Below, one piece after another: positions 53,496 through 64,000 of a stretch of 64,000 nucleotides of DNA. The stretch's first letter is position 1. Each line of letters opens with the position of its first letter. The DNA lies in NCBI GenBank assembly GCA_012845835.1, contig JABAKD010000025.1, forward strand, positions 15,539,966-15,603,965. The letters run 5' to 3'. The position numbers and the translations under genes were made by a program. Below the pieces are notes generated by a model. That model worked only from the letters and a program-made list of their open reading frames with translations, did no database searches and had not been told where the DNA came from. Origin of the DNA: Undaria pinnatifida. Taxonomy: Eukaryota > Sar > Phaeophyceae > Laminariales > Alariaceae.

Positions 53496-54976
53496 CGAAG
53501 AAAAACGTTGACCACGACTTCAAGATTCGAGAAAAATAAAACAGAATTAGCACAAAATCGCAACAATCGACACAATAACATCAGTGGCAGCAGTAGTAGA
53601 AGGGGACACCCCAACCAAGGCCGATATTTTTTGCTTTTAATGTGTTGGCGTTATCTCATCATCGTTTTAGTCCTCCAATGAAAATCCGTTCCTTTATATG
53701 CTGATTATAGCTTCCTCTATCATTACGTTCTGCTGTGAGATCGATAAAGACAAAGGCAGTTAGTACAGTTAGTCTAAACAGCACAATAAAAAACACAACC
53801 CCCTCCCAAGAACAAGGAAACCCAAACCGAAAAAGCCAAAACTCAACATGTTGAAAATTTATGGACGTAAATGTGGCGATGAAAAAGCAAACAATACATT
53901 AACATAAAGGTCGCACGCTGATAATGTGCCCTGCTCTGTCCTTGGTATGAAACAAATGAAAAAAAAAAGTGAGGCAAACAAAGCCCGCATTCCAGCACCA
54001 CTACGTACCCTCATCATGCAGCAGGGCCACAATGATATGGCCAACGTTTGGAAGGATCGTACGGTACACGGTACACGAGATTCACCACATGCAATAGAAG
54101 CAACTCGACCATTTCCGTAGTAAATTGGAAGTCGTTGAGGACACCAGCGGCAACTACCACACGCATGGTGACAAACTGGGCCACCTTCGGCCCCTTGAGT
54201 CTGCTCCGCTGCGTGCGGTGTGCGGAGCAAAGTGCTCAGGGGGTCATCGTGGTTCACATATTCAGCGGGTATTCGATTCCCAGGAACCCGCGGTACACGG
54301 GGTCCGGGGAACCCGGCCCTCGAAATCCCGCGGGAATTTATGGCGGTACAGGATTCGTTCCGGTACTGAGCGGTACCGGGAGAAGATGCCGGGGTCCCGG
54401 TACTGAGACAGACGGGGAGTAACCCTAGGAGGGATGCAGGGGTTGTTGGAGCGGGGGTATGGTTTCCTTGACGGGGAAGAGTTGATGGCGTGGAGGGAGG
54501 GGGGGGAGGGGGGGGGGGGGTTGGACGGGAAGAAAGCATGCTGCCTGCAACAAAGTATGCTGCCTGCATGCCCAATGAAGATATGGCATAGCTGAAGCAA
54601 CACAGTCCCCCGTTAAATATGATAGCAACAAGTGAAGAAAGGAGTTAGCCTGCGTACATGCCAGGCTCATACTGGTACATGCGTGTGACTACGAATTCCA
54701 TACTTTGTACAAGAACAGTGAATGTGAGACAACAACAACGTATTATACATCTCAATACTCGCGTCTGGAACCGGCTACACCGCATGCCACCCAGAAAAGA
54801 TTACCGCGCGCATGTTGCACATAGTACCTATGACTAAGCATACGCACGTCAGCCTAAACGCATTTAGAAAGTTTACAAAAAATAGAAATTTAAGCAAAGG
54901 AAAGGAAAATGAACCCTAGGAACTACCTGATGACGGCGTAAGGCCAATATGGGGTATCTCGCTTCTGTTCATCCAT
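53496..54976. other. No gene recognised
   Basis: A proline-rich minus-strand frame (54575-53859) and neighbouring short frames have no recognisable domain; the region contains the second arm of a GC-rich inverted repeat (54277-54320) and a G-rich tract near 54496-54520. Confidence 0.45.
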
Positions 54977-55049
54977 CTATTCGCTCGGATATTCAATAGC
55001 CCGTTCTCGTCTTCCCTTGTTCGTTTGCGGTTCTATGTTGTCGCATTTT

Positions 55050-55200
55050 CCCGGAGGCTTCGTAGCCGCGCAAGGTAGAAGTGTGGGAGTGTAGGTTTCA
55101 AAGAGCTGCATCTTGGAGTCATGTGTTAGACCGCGGAACCGGTGTATCCCCGAACCTTCCATATTTCTGCGAAGTAGGCTCATCAGGAGCGCTGGGAGTC
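55050..55200 (-). repeat. Conserved short-ORF repeat, copy 2
   Basis: The inverse counterpart of 13128-13260. The minus-strand frame starts with ATG at 55183 and stays open to 54977 (68 codons). Its first 35 or so residues resemble copy 1. Function unknown. Confidence 0.5.
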
Positions 55201-55585
55201 TAACGTAATGTAATATCTAGATGCGGAAATGGTCCAAATGACGTTTCACATGTCATTCAAGGCATGTGCGTATAGGCAAATGGGGATGATGGTTACTGCT
55301 TCGTCGATTTGTGCACGCGATTAGATACAATCCGTGGCTGCGTGGGACTAACACAAGAGTTTATATATTGGAATCGAGTGAGTAGCGTGGAACCTGTATA
55401 GTAGAAAGACCTGCAAAGGGTGTCCTGTGTCTGTAACAACAGCCTCATCTATAACACAAGTGCATCAATGGCACTGGAGGGATAACGCAACAAGGAGACA
55501 AAGTCCGGTTGGCTTAACGCTAGATTGTGACAACCATTAGAAGCCCCATCAACGACGTCAACACGATGATGGTCCAACCCAAACT

Positions 55586-56640
55586 TCATTCTCTTAGGAC
55601 GGACGCCCCCCCTTCCCCCCGATCCTCCCTATCCTTCCCTTCCTGACGTCCCCTTCCCCCCGGCCCCTGCCGTCGGCCGCCTCCCCCCGGGCGTTTGGAA
55701 ATACCGACGGTGAATTGCTGCCGCGGCTGCCGCGGCCTTTGAATGCCGCACTGCACCCCTACAGCTCTCCGCGTCACGCCAATTTCCCCCGGATGAATCT
55801 GCTCCCTCATTGACCCGTCGAAACCATCTTCCAACCTTCTGTGCAGCCGTTCGCCACCCTTGGAAATGATTCCAACAGGGCTGACATATCTACCTCCTGG
55901 CTCACCATCCACTCCTTCGCTTACCGCCCTGAGTAGCCCTTACCCCCAACCAGCTCCCCTAACATCGTTCTCTGTGACAGACGTTCCTCCCGTGCATGAA
56001 CCACAAGTCCCGCAAACCATATCTTCCGTTTCCGCACTACTCTATTTGCTGTATGAAGATGTCTTGGCAATCGCGGCGGCGGACGAGAAGGCGTGGTCGT
56101 CGCGCTTCGGGTTCCTCCAGCCGAGCAATTAGTGGAGCATAGGAGGTGGTGAACCTGTCGTAGCCAGTCATAGTCAGGCTCGTCCGGGCTCCACGTCACA
56201 CACCTGTAGAGTGGTGTCTCGATCACATCGGCTTTTCAGCATCCGTAACTTGAACCGTAAACGCGCAGCCGGGCGATCATAGATTTCCATATTGTACCGC
56301 CGGAAGCACCCCCAGGCCCTCTGAAGAAGCCGTGCTATATCGACACTGAGTTCTCTGTCTGTGCTAATATCCCCAAAGTACATAAACTCGATGGCTTGTT
56401 TGTATACCTAGCCGGCTGAATTGATCCAAACAGTTCCTTCTCCCCGCCTTTAGTCTGCACGCGCCTCGTTGTCGTTTCGGCTTCAGATGTCTCAAGTCCA
56501 AACCCCGAGCGCGCAGGCAAGATCACTGCCATCATTCTCTCCAGCCTTTTGGTGATCGCCCTTCGATGCCCCCATCGCCAGCGTATTGTATATCCCACAA
56601 CCTCCGCACCTCCTCCCCTTCCTCTTCCCCCTTAGCGTGT
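55586..56640 (-). pseudogene. LINE-type reverse transcriptase remnant
   Basis: On the minus strand, from 56598 down: RLERMMAVILPARSGFGLET (the stretch after the RT active site), then MYFGDISTDRELSVDIARLL, QRAWGCFRRYNMEIYDRPAA, RLRFKLRMLKSR, in another frame VTWSPDEPDYDWLRQVHHLL, VRKRKIWFAGLVVHAREERL, QRTMLGELVGGKGYSG, and finally a stretch homologous to the fragment at 41432. These are the order and motifs of the C-terminal half of a non-LTR RT family with the YDRP and WSP blocks. Several frameshifts are present and the YADD-like catalytic part is not readable. Confidence 0.75.
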
Positions 56641-57359
56641 CGACGTTTTAGTGCGAAGGACCCAAGACCACTGCAACAATGGACTCGAAAAGTTACAGCC
56701 CTATCGTAACGTTGGTCTTCTCAGTAGTTTTTATGTCAGGTTGAGCGAAGCGACTGTCATACACGAATCGCCAACAACGCACTAGCTAATGCAGTCAGGA
56801 GTTTGACCAGTTAGTCGGAGGCGTCTGTTACGCTCCTTATTGCCGCCCCTTGGAGCGAATCGACCGCGATGCGACAAAGTCCCTCCGTTTCCAACGATCA
56901 GCTGTGGCCTGTGGCCCGAGGAGAATACCAGACAACGTTCGCCGACAGGATGCATTCCGCAAACAACATCATTGACCTTCATCCGACATGAGTCTTTTTT
57001 ATGTCTGTGTGGGCATCGACGTTGGTCCCTGAAACACCACCTGTAGTGCCCGGATCCGATTTGGGAATCGACGGCGGCTATAGAGGGCCCTGGTTATGCC
57101 CGCCATGTACCTCTGACCGCGTCCAAAATAGGTTTGTGTTCGTCGGCCATGCTCGTGATTTAAGAACGGGTGTCACAGCCGGGGTGCAAAAGGGTATCAG
57201 AGGGCATACTATATGTTCCAGAGTATGGGAGATGTCCACCGAACTCACTTGGTAGCCACGAGTAAATTAGACGCGAACGAGCGAAAGCAGTTTGACGAAT
57301 TTGAAATTGCCACACTTTGCAGTTGCCACTTCTGCTGTGATTTCTTCTTCTCGTTCTTC
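56641..57359. other. No gene recognised
   Basis: A family-type right end (AGCCCTATCGTAACGTTGGTC, about 56698) is present. Open frames at 56840-57255 (+) have no recognisable domain. Confidence 0.4.
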
Positions 57360-57535
57360 TCGTGGAAAGGTCGATAGCTCACTAGCGCCAGTAAGAAGAG
57401 TAAACTTTCAATGAAAAGTCGACGAGCTGTGGATACGACATGCCGAACCCTGTGTGCGATAAAAGCCAAGGCAGTCACCGCAGGGGGGACAGGGATGTGC
57501 AGACGCCTGCGACCACCACGACTCGTTCGGAGTGC
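57360..57535 (+). repeat. Degenerate SINE family F body
   Basis: CATGCCGAACCCTGTGTGCG, AGCCAAGGCAGTCACCGCAG and CAGACGCCTGCGACCACCAC line up with the 3' half of the family F body (compare 41215-41305). The head is not visible. Confidence 0.45.
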
Positions 57536-57540
57536 CATAA

Positions 57541-57611
57541 AATTACGTGGAAGTGTGGTGAGCTAAAGCTTTATTTAACCCTATCCGCCGGAGAATTGAA
57601 AAAAAAAAAAT
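57541..57611 (+). mobile_element. Poly(A) retroposon, 3' end only
   Basis: ACGTGGAAGTGTGGTGAGCT, AAAGCTTTATTTAACCC, ATCCGCCGGAGAAT and an A run match the last ~65 bp of the element at 24207. Extreme 5' truncation is common in target-primed insertions. Confidence 0.7.
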
Positions 57612-57807
57612 GTACGCGTTGACAACGTAGTACATGAATGTTGCTTTTTCTTTTTGGCACACGACTTTATCCGCACAATCAGTTCAATGTCTCTGCGTTC
57701 TTCACAAAGCTGCTACTCCCACCCATCAACACAACAACTGTGCAAAAGTAGACAACATGTACAGGGAGTTTTCAGCAACTCGCATACAAACCCGGTAGAC
57801 CGAGATA

Positions 57808-58080
57808 CACCCATCCCACGCTAGGGGTTGCGGTTGTTGAATGAACTAATAGTGGACCTGTCCGATTGAGCTCCGCAAGCGAGGAACTACCGTTTAGCAT
57901 TAAAGTTAAGTCGGTTTACGAGTACATGTTATTTTTACGACCCAGGCATACAAGCTTGGTCTGGTTGTGCGCACGAATGCCTTCGAAATAACATCTCGGG
58001 TGATGATGGATGATGTTGATATTGAGCTCCTCGTGTGAGGAGGCTGTAAACTTTCTGGTGCACTCCTACCGCGGGATGGT
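57808..58080 (+). mobile_element. MITE-like element, family C
   Basis: Ends ACCCATCCCACGCTAGGGGT and CACTCCTACCGCGGGATGGT. Interior TACGAGTACATGTTATTTTT, AAGCTTGGTCTGGTTGTGCG and GAGCTCCTCGTGTGAGGAG match the copies at 3108 and 38262. Confidence 0.7.
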
Positions 58081-58278
58081 TTTGTTCGTACAACACAATA
58101 GCCCACTCCAAACGCTAACTCACACTATACCAAAACATTTCTTCGTGTTGTCTATACTGAATTCCACAGACAATTATTGTTTCGTCCCCCTCAACGCGGG
58201 TGATACAGGTTACGTGCGCACAACAAAGCTGAATGTGTTAGTCGTGTCAACAGTGGCGTTATCAGGGGAGTCGCCGAC

Positions 58279-58610
58279 CTATTGCCGGTCGCCCCGGTTG
58301 CCCCTCGGGTTACCTTCGAGCCTTGTACAGATGTTTCGTGAGTTCGAGCGCCGCCGAGTGCGTACTCACTCGTGTAATTTCTTTTGGACTTGTTCTAGTC
58401 CGTAATAGACTTGTAAAAAGCGCGAGAGCAGGAGTTAGCAACAATCGATGAAAAATCCACGATTGCTGAACCCTATGCGCAAAAAAAATTAAAGGCAGGA
58501 ACCGCGGGGGAGAAGGGACGACACCTGTGACGACGGCTTGTCCATAGAATGGAATAAAGTTGTGTGAAAAAGAAAAACTACGAGTAGTAAGCATGGACAT
58601 TACACACGCG
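58279..58610 (+). mobile_element. tRNA-derived SINE (family F)
   Basis: Head CCGGTCGCCCCGGTTGCCCC; box B-like GAGTTCGAGCGCC at 58340-58352; body GTTAGCAACAATCGATGAAA, GGGACGACACCTGTGACG and ACGGCTTGTCCATAG as in the copy at 41042. Confidence 0.75.
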
Positions 58611-59230
58611 ATCGAAGTAAATCTTTAAAGACGATAAAATTCGTCGATAAAACTTGAATTCGAATAATCTGATTTTCGTTTTAAAGGACAATATTTCTCA
58701 TTGCGCGCGCAGCGTGGACTGAGGATTTATCGAAATCATTTTTGGTCGATCTCACATCTGAAGTGAATTTTTTAATTTTAAAATATATAAATGCATTCAC
58801 CCCCCCCCCCTAGTATCTAAATAGAGTAAGCAATGAAATGTGAGAAATATAAACGTACCTGTCCCATACTTAGCTTTGATGATTTTTATTAAATCTGTGA
58901 TAAGCAACGCACAAAAACCCAAAATATAGAAGAAATACATACGTACAAATATTTTCGTTTACGCTCCTCCCCCCAGAATGTAAGCAGAGGAGGAAATGCA
59001 ATGAATGGCAGAAACAAGAACGTCCCCGGTACTAAGCTTTTATTATCGTTGATGGTGAAATTTCACCTGTACCACAGTGGTATGCACGAAGCAAAGTACT
59101 TTTCCACAAAGACAATGATTGAAAATGTATATTATAGGTATATATGTTTACACATCGCCCTTCCATTATGTAAGAAGCGCAAGCGATGAGTGACCAAAGA
59201 AAAAACGTCACTCACGTAGTAAGCATGCAT
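58611..59230. other. No gene recognised
   Basis: A worn fold-back right end may lie at 58738-58790 (GGTCGATCTCACATCTGAAG followed by AT-rich text). No domain in the short frames. Confidence 0.4.
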
Positions 59231-61065
59231 ATTAAAAAAAAAAAAATGAAAATACACTGCAGCTGTGAGATCGAATATTTTGTCGAAACTCATCTTTGCA
59301 AGCTGTGTGTGATACTCCGATCGCGCGTATTACGGGTTGTGTGTCCTCATTAAGGATATAGGTCGGCGACTCCCCTTACAACTACAGTGTAGCTATCAGG
59401 GTCAACAGGGTGATTTTAGTCAGTCTGTGCGCGGAAAAAATAAAACCCGTTTCTGAGGGAGACAAAATATGACAGCTGTGGAGGGAAATGTATCCTTTTA
59501 TCAAGTGAATCCTGTCAGTCGAATAACCGGCGAGGGGAGGGCGGAGGATTCAAGGGGGTGGGGGGCTGGTTTTGATCACAAGGGAGCGGGGATGGGAGGT
59601 AGAGAAGGGGGGGGGGAAGGGTGGGGCAGCTCACTTTGTGCGTGGAAACTATATATATTTCAAGGGGATAAACATGACGGGTTTGGAAAGAATGCACCAG
59701 ATTATCATGGGGGGGGCGGGGGTGGGGCGGGCGGGGCAGCTCAATCTGTGCGTGGAAACTATAAATATTTCAAGGGGATAAACATGACGGGTTTGGAAAG
59801 AATGCACCAGATTATCATGGGGGGGGCGGGGGTGGGGCGGGCGGGGCAGCTCAATCTGTGCGTGGAAAAGTTTACATCCGTCAAGGGGATAAATGTGATG
59901 GTTTCGGAAGGAATGCACCAGTTTATCATGTATACCCTATAAGTCGTACAATCAGTGAGGAGAGAGCGGAGTGTTCGAGGGGTGGGGGTGGCGTAGGGGG
60001 GTGGGAAGGTAGGGGGTGGGGGAGGGGTGGGGGGGGGGCGAAAGGGCTTTACGTCGCATTGATGTAGGGGTTTGCTATACGCGTGGTGCCAGGTCTAAGC
60101 GATGGAGCGGGTGGTGGGGATGGAGAGGGCGTTGGGGGCGGGGGGAGGGGTAGGAATTGCAGGAGCGGAATGGATGGCTCTAGAAAGATAATGAGGTGAT
60201 ATCCAGTGCGTGTAAGTGTATATTTCTCTGGCGGATTTCGATATTTGGAGGGGCGTTTAAGCCAGAGAGAGCGGGAAACGAACAAAAGAGGAGGCGGGGC
60301 AAGGGGGGTGGGTGGGGGGGACGTTTTGAAGAGGTTTAGGCCACATATAGTGGTATAGTACACTCCAGCTGTGGGATCATCGATTTGTTCGAAACTCATC
60401 TTTGCGAGATTGTGTGTGATGCTCCGATCGCGCGTATTAATCATATAGGTAGGGGCTTGCTATACTCGTGGTGCTAGGTCTATGCGATCGTCCTGGTGGT
60501 GGGAAAGGAGGGGGCGTTGGAGGGGGGTGGAGGGGGTGAATGAAAGCTTCGTCATGGATGTCTAGAAGTATAATGACGTGTAATCAATTGCGTGGAAGTG
60601 TTTATTACTTTGGCCGATTTCAATTGTAAGTGGGGCGTTTGAACAAACAGGGCGGGGAAAAATAAAATTGAATACATAAATAGATTAATAAAACGGCGTG
60701 GGGTGGGGGCGGGGGGGGGGCAGGTGGAAATGAGTTGCAGCTACGTTCTTCGTTAGTCATACTTCGCTTGGCATAGGTCGGTCGAGGCGATCACGCAGAC
60801 GGTAAGTATGATATACTCTACGTAGTAGGTTGGTAGTGTGGGTTACCGCAATTTTTATCATATCTGCCAGTACTTCCTTTTCACATTATTATTGTCTCAA
60901 ATGTACGATTCTACGCCCATGATTTTTACCGTGCCGATGTATTGCTCTGAGGTCGCCAATTCTAAGACAGAGATGCATCTTGCAAGTTTACAAGCGAGGT
61001 GACGTGGGCATGCGATGTCAGAACTATTGATGGCGATGGTGGCTTCACTTCGTTAGGCATATATA
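59231..61065. mobile_element. Truncated fold-back element E5
   Basis: The left arm starts AAAATGAAAATACACTGCAG and follows the E4 left arm closely, through several G-rich modules (to about 60730). From about 60755 it passes into the interior sub-repeat (TACTTCGCTTGGCATAGGTC, GTGGGTTACCGCAA, TGCTCTGAGGTCGCC). No right arm follows, so it is truncated at about 61065. Confidence 0.65.
59630..59876. repeat. Tandem G-rich module, about 118 bp, two-plus copies
   Basis: TGTGCGTGGAAACTATAAAT, TTTCAAGGGGATAAACATGA, CGGGTTTGGAAAGAATGCAC and CAGATTATCATGGGGGGGGC occur twice almost unchanged (59637- and 59754-), followed by a third, diverged copy. Confidence 0.9.
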
Positions 61066-61110
61066 TGCAACTTATATTATAATATACTATGTTATGTTTA
61101 TATGGCGTTC

Positions 61111-61375
61111 GACGTGGGCTACGATAGAGGTGCATCATCATTATATATTTTTCCGGGGTCCCTGCACTTTTGGAGCTTAATACAACAGGACTCAAACTTG
61201 TTTTGGAGTAAATAGAACTGCTAGTAGACCGGATGCGACATCTCATGACCTAGGTGTACAACGAGAGTGATAGAAAAATACAACAACGTATTTCGGACGA
61301 TCTTGGGCTTGGGATCCTGATCATTCGGAGCCCATTGCAGACGAAAAGCGATACCTATATATCGTAGCACTTGTC
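61111..61375 (+). mobile_element. MITE-like element, family B
   Basis: Ends GACGTGGGCTACGATAGAGG and CTATATATCGTAGCACTTGTC. Interior CACTTTTGGAGCTTAATAC, TAGGTGTACAACGAGAGTGA and GGACGATCTTGGGCTTGGGA match the other B copies. It follows directly on the truncated E5 element. Confidence 0.75.
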
Positions 61376-62071
61376 GTTGATCATCAAATATTTTACTGTC
61401 GGTAGCCAGGCACCAAAAAAAATGTTCAGAAGAAATGAAGAAATAGATACCATTCATTTACCCCCCCCCCCCCCCCCCCCCCCCCGGTACGGATGCAGGG
61501 TATAAAATGCCTTTAGAATGCTAACAGCGTTAATTTGGCGTTGATGAAGAATACTTTTTTTCCTGTCGCAAGAAACAAGACATGAAGAGGAGAAATGAAT
61601 ATACCTGGTATGTAATGTGTCTGTGCCTGGTATCAAGTTGATTGAGCTCGTGAATGCGTGCATGACAATATTGGTACAAAGTCGCCAAGGCAGTGTTACC
61701 TTAGTGCAGGTTTAGGAATTTGACCAAATAATAGCGTCTGTTAGGCTCCTCAATCCCACACTTTCTGGAAATATTAGGGTTGTGGGTAGAGAGAAGTAAG
61801 ACGATGTACCTGCAAACACCTGTTGCCGTGCTCGGATAGGATTGATGGCCTTGGGTTATGACGCTATGTTGATGGCAGTTGACTTCATTCCAGGTACGGT
61901 TTTGGGCACAGTGATTGTGATGCGTTGCTAATCATCCCGCCAGTTTATGTTTTATTATTGTCGTGTACCGATTTCCCTTCTTGCACCTCTCCATGTAGGG
62001 ACATTTCACGCTGAGAAAAACGACGGCGCTAGTCCAGCATAGGACAACGCCCTTGTTTCGCTCGGCTTATC
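61376..62071. other. No gene recognised; poly-C tract
   Basis: A C run of about 27 bp lies at 61460-61486. 61690-62071 precedes the sulfotransferase-like exon and would hold its promoter and 5' leader; I see no defined element there. Confidence 0.45.
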
Positions 62072-62351
62072 ATGAAGAAGGTGCTGGTGTTAGCTTCCTT
62101 CCTGGCCGTGAATGACCTGTCGTCGTCAGAACCTGGTGTATCAAGCATGGTTACTGAAGAGCGAACGGTGGAGCCATGTGTGCCCTGCGAGCTCTTCTTC
62201 AGCAATCTGGAGAGAAACGAGGAAAACGGCATGCTGAGCCAGGTTGTAAGGATACAAGAACGTGGGGAGCCGAAAAGCGGAACGGGTATGATGTTCGACT
62301 GGGCGGCGGGGGCACTCGTTCAGACGTGTGATTATCTACAGCAACTATACG
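62072..62351 (+). CDS. Sulfotransferase-like protein, exon 1, second copy
   Basis: It starts at ATG 62072 with a short basic-hydrophobic N-terminus (MKKVLVLASFLAV) that may be a signal peptide or anchor. It then reads EPCVPCELFFSNLERNEENG, SQVVRIQERGEPKSGTGMMF and DWAAGALVQTCDYLQQLY. PKSGT is the PAPS 5'-phosphosulfate loop. Compared with the exon at 2708, changes are mostly conservative, suggesting selection. The shared G|GTGCGAG after the tyrosine is the likely donor, phase 1; the open frame beyond it to 62398 is intron. The matching RDPR exon is not in the remaining 1.6 kb, so it lies past the window or is lost. Confidence 0.65.
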
Positions 62352-62486
62352 GTGCGAGGGAGGCTGACATTGTTTTAGTCGAGTGCTTGTTCCATTGATT
62401 CGTGGGCTTGATGCATGCTCCGTAAGGTGCAAATGTTTCACACCTGTTTTCATACGAGGGTTCTTTGCTTGAACAGATCTGTACCT

Positions 62487-62732
62487 CGCGAAGATTATAC
62501 GGTAAAGATTGTAACTGTTTGTGCCAAACATTTCTGATCGGATTGGGCGCCGCTAGTGAGGAACTATGAGTTAATATAGAAAAAAATACACGAGTACATA
62601 TGTTTTAAGACTAGCGCACAGAACTGTTGGCCGCGACTTTTATGTAGTGTTTCGGGTGATATATTGAGGCCCTCAAGATAGGACCTCAGAAAATTCTTAG
62701 AATATGCTGTAGCCCTAGTGTGGGATAACTCT
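62487..62732 (+). mobile_element. MITE-like element, family C
   Basis: Left end worn (ATTATACGGTAAAGATTG), then ACACGAGTACATATG and TTTCGGGTGATATATTGAGG; right end GTAGCCCTAGTGTGGGATAA. It sits about 135 bp after the donor of the second sulfotransferase exon, mirroring the family C copy 90 bp after the first. Confidence 0.55.
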
Positions 62733-63842
62733 GAACCCGACCGCGACTTTGCAGGTGATAGAAAATGCTACTTGGTGGACAAACCCATGGCCTAGGTGTG
62801 AAGCAAATGTATAAAGCAAAAACGATACTCGAGCGGTACCACAGCACACAAATCATCTCGTTGATTGAGGAGCCCCTGCTAGGCAGAAATGATGATTCCC
62901 ACGACTGCGTACCTCTACACGGACGGAGGTCTACAGTTTGCAGTATGAACTACAGTGCAAAAAAAGGAACAAGAAGGCACCTGCTATTGTTTTATAGCGT
63001 TCGACTTAAGGTTGTTCTCGTTCGTCGGTATTACCAGGCACACAGATCTTCAATCGAACAATAGAACAATCGACCAATCAAACAATCGAACAATCGAACG
63101 CAGTGACAGCGCGGGAAGAACTTTTTCTTGAAAGCTGGCGATACGATCCTTTTTTTATGTTTTCGTTTTATCCTGTCAGTAATATATCTTTGTAGTATAT
63201 TTCCATAGTATATAGTAACATGCGTCGTTCTCCGCTAGGAGACGCAATAGAGACATCAGCTACGCTGCGCAACGAACGTCCCTTTTGATCGTTTGCGGGG
63301 TACAGAGTCGCTCGTGCGTGTGACTCAAATCCGGTATTATTGACAGAAGGACACATCCCCTACCGTGGCGTTGGTCGATGGTGATGGCCGTTTGCCGTAG
63401 CACGGTTCGTCAATATTTCAGCTTCCTGGAGCGACAGGGGGATGTGTTGAAGGAGATTTTTGGTTCGTTTTCTTTAGATATTAATAGGTTTCCTATTCCT
63501 GTGTAACGCTGATGTAGGGTTTCTCGATTCTCTCTTGACTCTTGGGCATGCGTTGTCTCGTTTGATCCATCGATTGGTTGCGTATTTCCTCGTTTTGTTC
63601 ATCGCCTGTTCCTGTCTTGACCTCGTTCCGTCAATCGCTTTTTGTTGGCGTTTCACCTCGTTTCGTCTATCGCTGTCATAGCAATATCTGGTTTCGTCGG
63701 GCCGTTGCTCTTAGGCGTGATATCGTATATCGTCCCTTAAGGTTTGCCTCTACGTTTGCTTTAAGTGGTCCATTTTCGTGGACAGAGAAGAAAAGTTACC
63801 ACTGTCTGAATAATTTTGCAAAAATTATTGTAAAACTTAACA
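62733..63842. other. No gene recognised; small repeats
   Basis: A short (AATCGAAC)n stretch (63050-63100), a family A right-half fragment (GGTACAGAGTCGCTCGTGCG to CCCCTACCGTGGCGTTGGTC, 63299-63375), and three or four imperfect ~34-bp units built on CTCGTTTCGTCTATCG (63555-63680). Confidence 0.5.
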
Positions 63843-63990
63843 TTTACTCAACTCCGTGAGATCGAAGATTTCAATGAAACTCCGCTCCCTCCTACTATCA
63901 TGTGGTGGTATGTCCTCATTAGCCCCTTTGGGACTCGAGAAGTAGACACCATAAGTATATGACGAAAATTGACGTCTGCAGCCTACGCCA
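63843..63990 (+). repeat. Family E left-arm fragment, diverged
   Basis: ACTCCGTGAGATCGAAGATT, a GTGGTATGTCCTCATTAGC block and CCCTTTGGGACT parallel the first 130 bp of the fold-back arms. It runs close to the window end. Confidence 0.4.
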
Positions 63991-64000
63991 CCGCTGGCTG

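Noticed and set aside
53859-54575. 238-codon minus-strand frame with a proline run
   Set aside because: No domain, and it crosses a G-rich tract and a GC-rich inverted repeat; no support for coding.

Overview
This is non-prokaryotic nuclear DNA, almost entirely made of transposable elements. Domain content fits a eukaryotic alga, and I infer a stramenopile, perhaps brown-alga-like. The pointers are a PAPS-type sulfotransferase gene family with introns, Ty1/copia and Ty3/gypsy elements, LINE-like reverse transcriptase remnants, very dense small non-autonomous elements, long poly-C/poly-G tracts and a 500-N scaffold gap. No organism-specific marker gene is present, so the identification is tentative. 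I see no rRNA, no complete tRNA, no CRISPR array and no operon structure.

Layout. 1-11 kb: a retroposon, two fold-back elements, and what looks like one split sulfotransferase gene. Exon 1 (2708-3017) carries the PKSGT 5'-phosphosulfate motif. The phase-matched exon 2 (10130-10719) carries the RDPR 3'-phosphate motif. The intervening ~7.1 kb is packed with small inverted-repeat elements and SINEs. A decayed second copy of the RDPR exon follows at 10.77 kb, and a second PKSGT exon lies at 62.07 kb. 11-14 kb: small elements and a short conserved-ORF repeat. 14.06-22.68 kb: a decayed Ty3/gypsy element on the minus strand (Gag - NADAR - protease - RT - RNase H - integrase). The NADAR domain lies in the same frame as protease and RT and is the most unusual thing in the window. 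22.9-24 kb: tandem repeats next to the gypsy Gag start. 24.2-27 kb: a young poly(A) retroposon with a perfect 14-bp target duplication, a (ATATG)n array inside an older element, and an intact 371-bp TRIM element.

28.58-34.30 kb: a Ty1/copia element with both LTRs and a decayed pol. 35.95-40.45 kb and 47.17-52.44 kb: two large fold-back elements (4.5 and 5.3 kb) with complex long inverted arms, a shared non-coding interior and G/C-homopolymer modules. A truncated relative lies at 59.23-61.07 kb. 41.90-46.24 kb: an internally deleted copia element with 499/497-bp LTRs on the minus strand. 41.4 and 55.6-56.6 kb: fragments of one LINE family. The rest is small elements, minisatellites and stretches in which I see no gene.

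Most coding sequence here belongs to retroelements and is broken. The only candidate host genes are the sulfotransferase-like exons. The small elements fall into several families (called A-D here), and these share a terminal core of the type GCTACGRTAGRGG, which suggests a common mobilising system encoded elsewhere. The LINE fragments and the poly(A) retroposon with long target duplications suggest a second system, target-primed reverse transcription.
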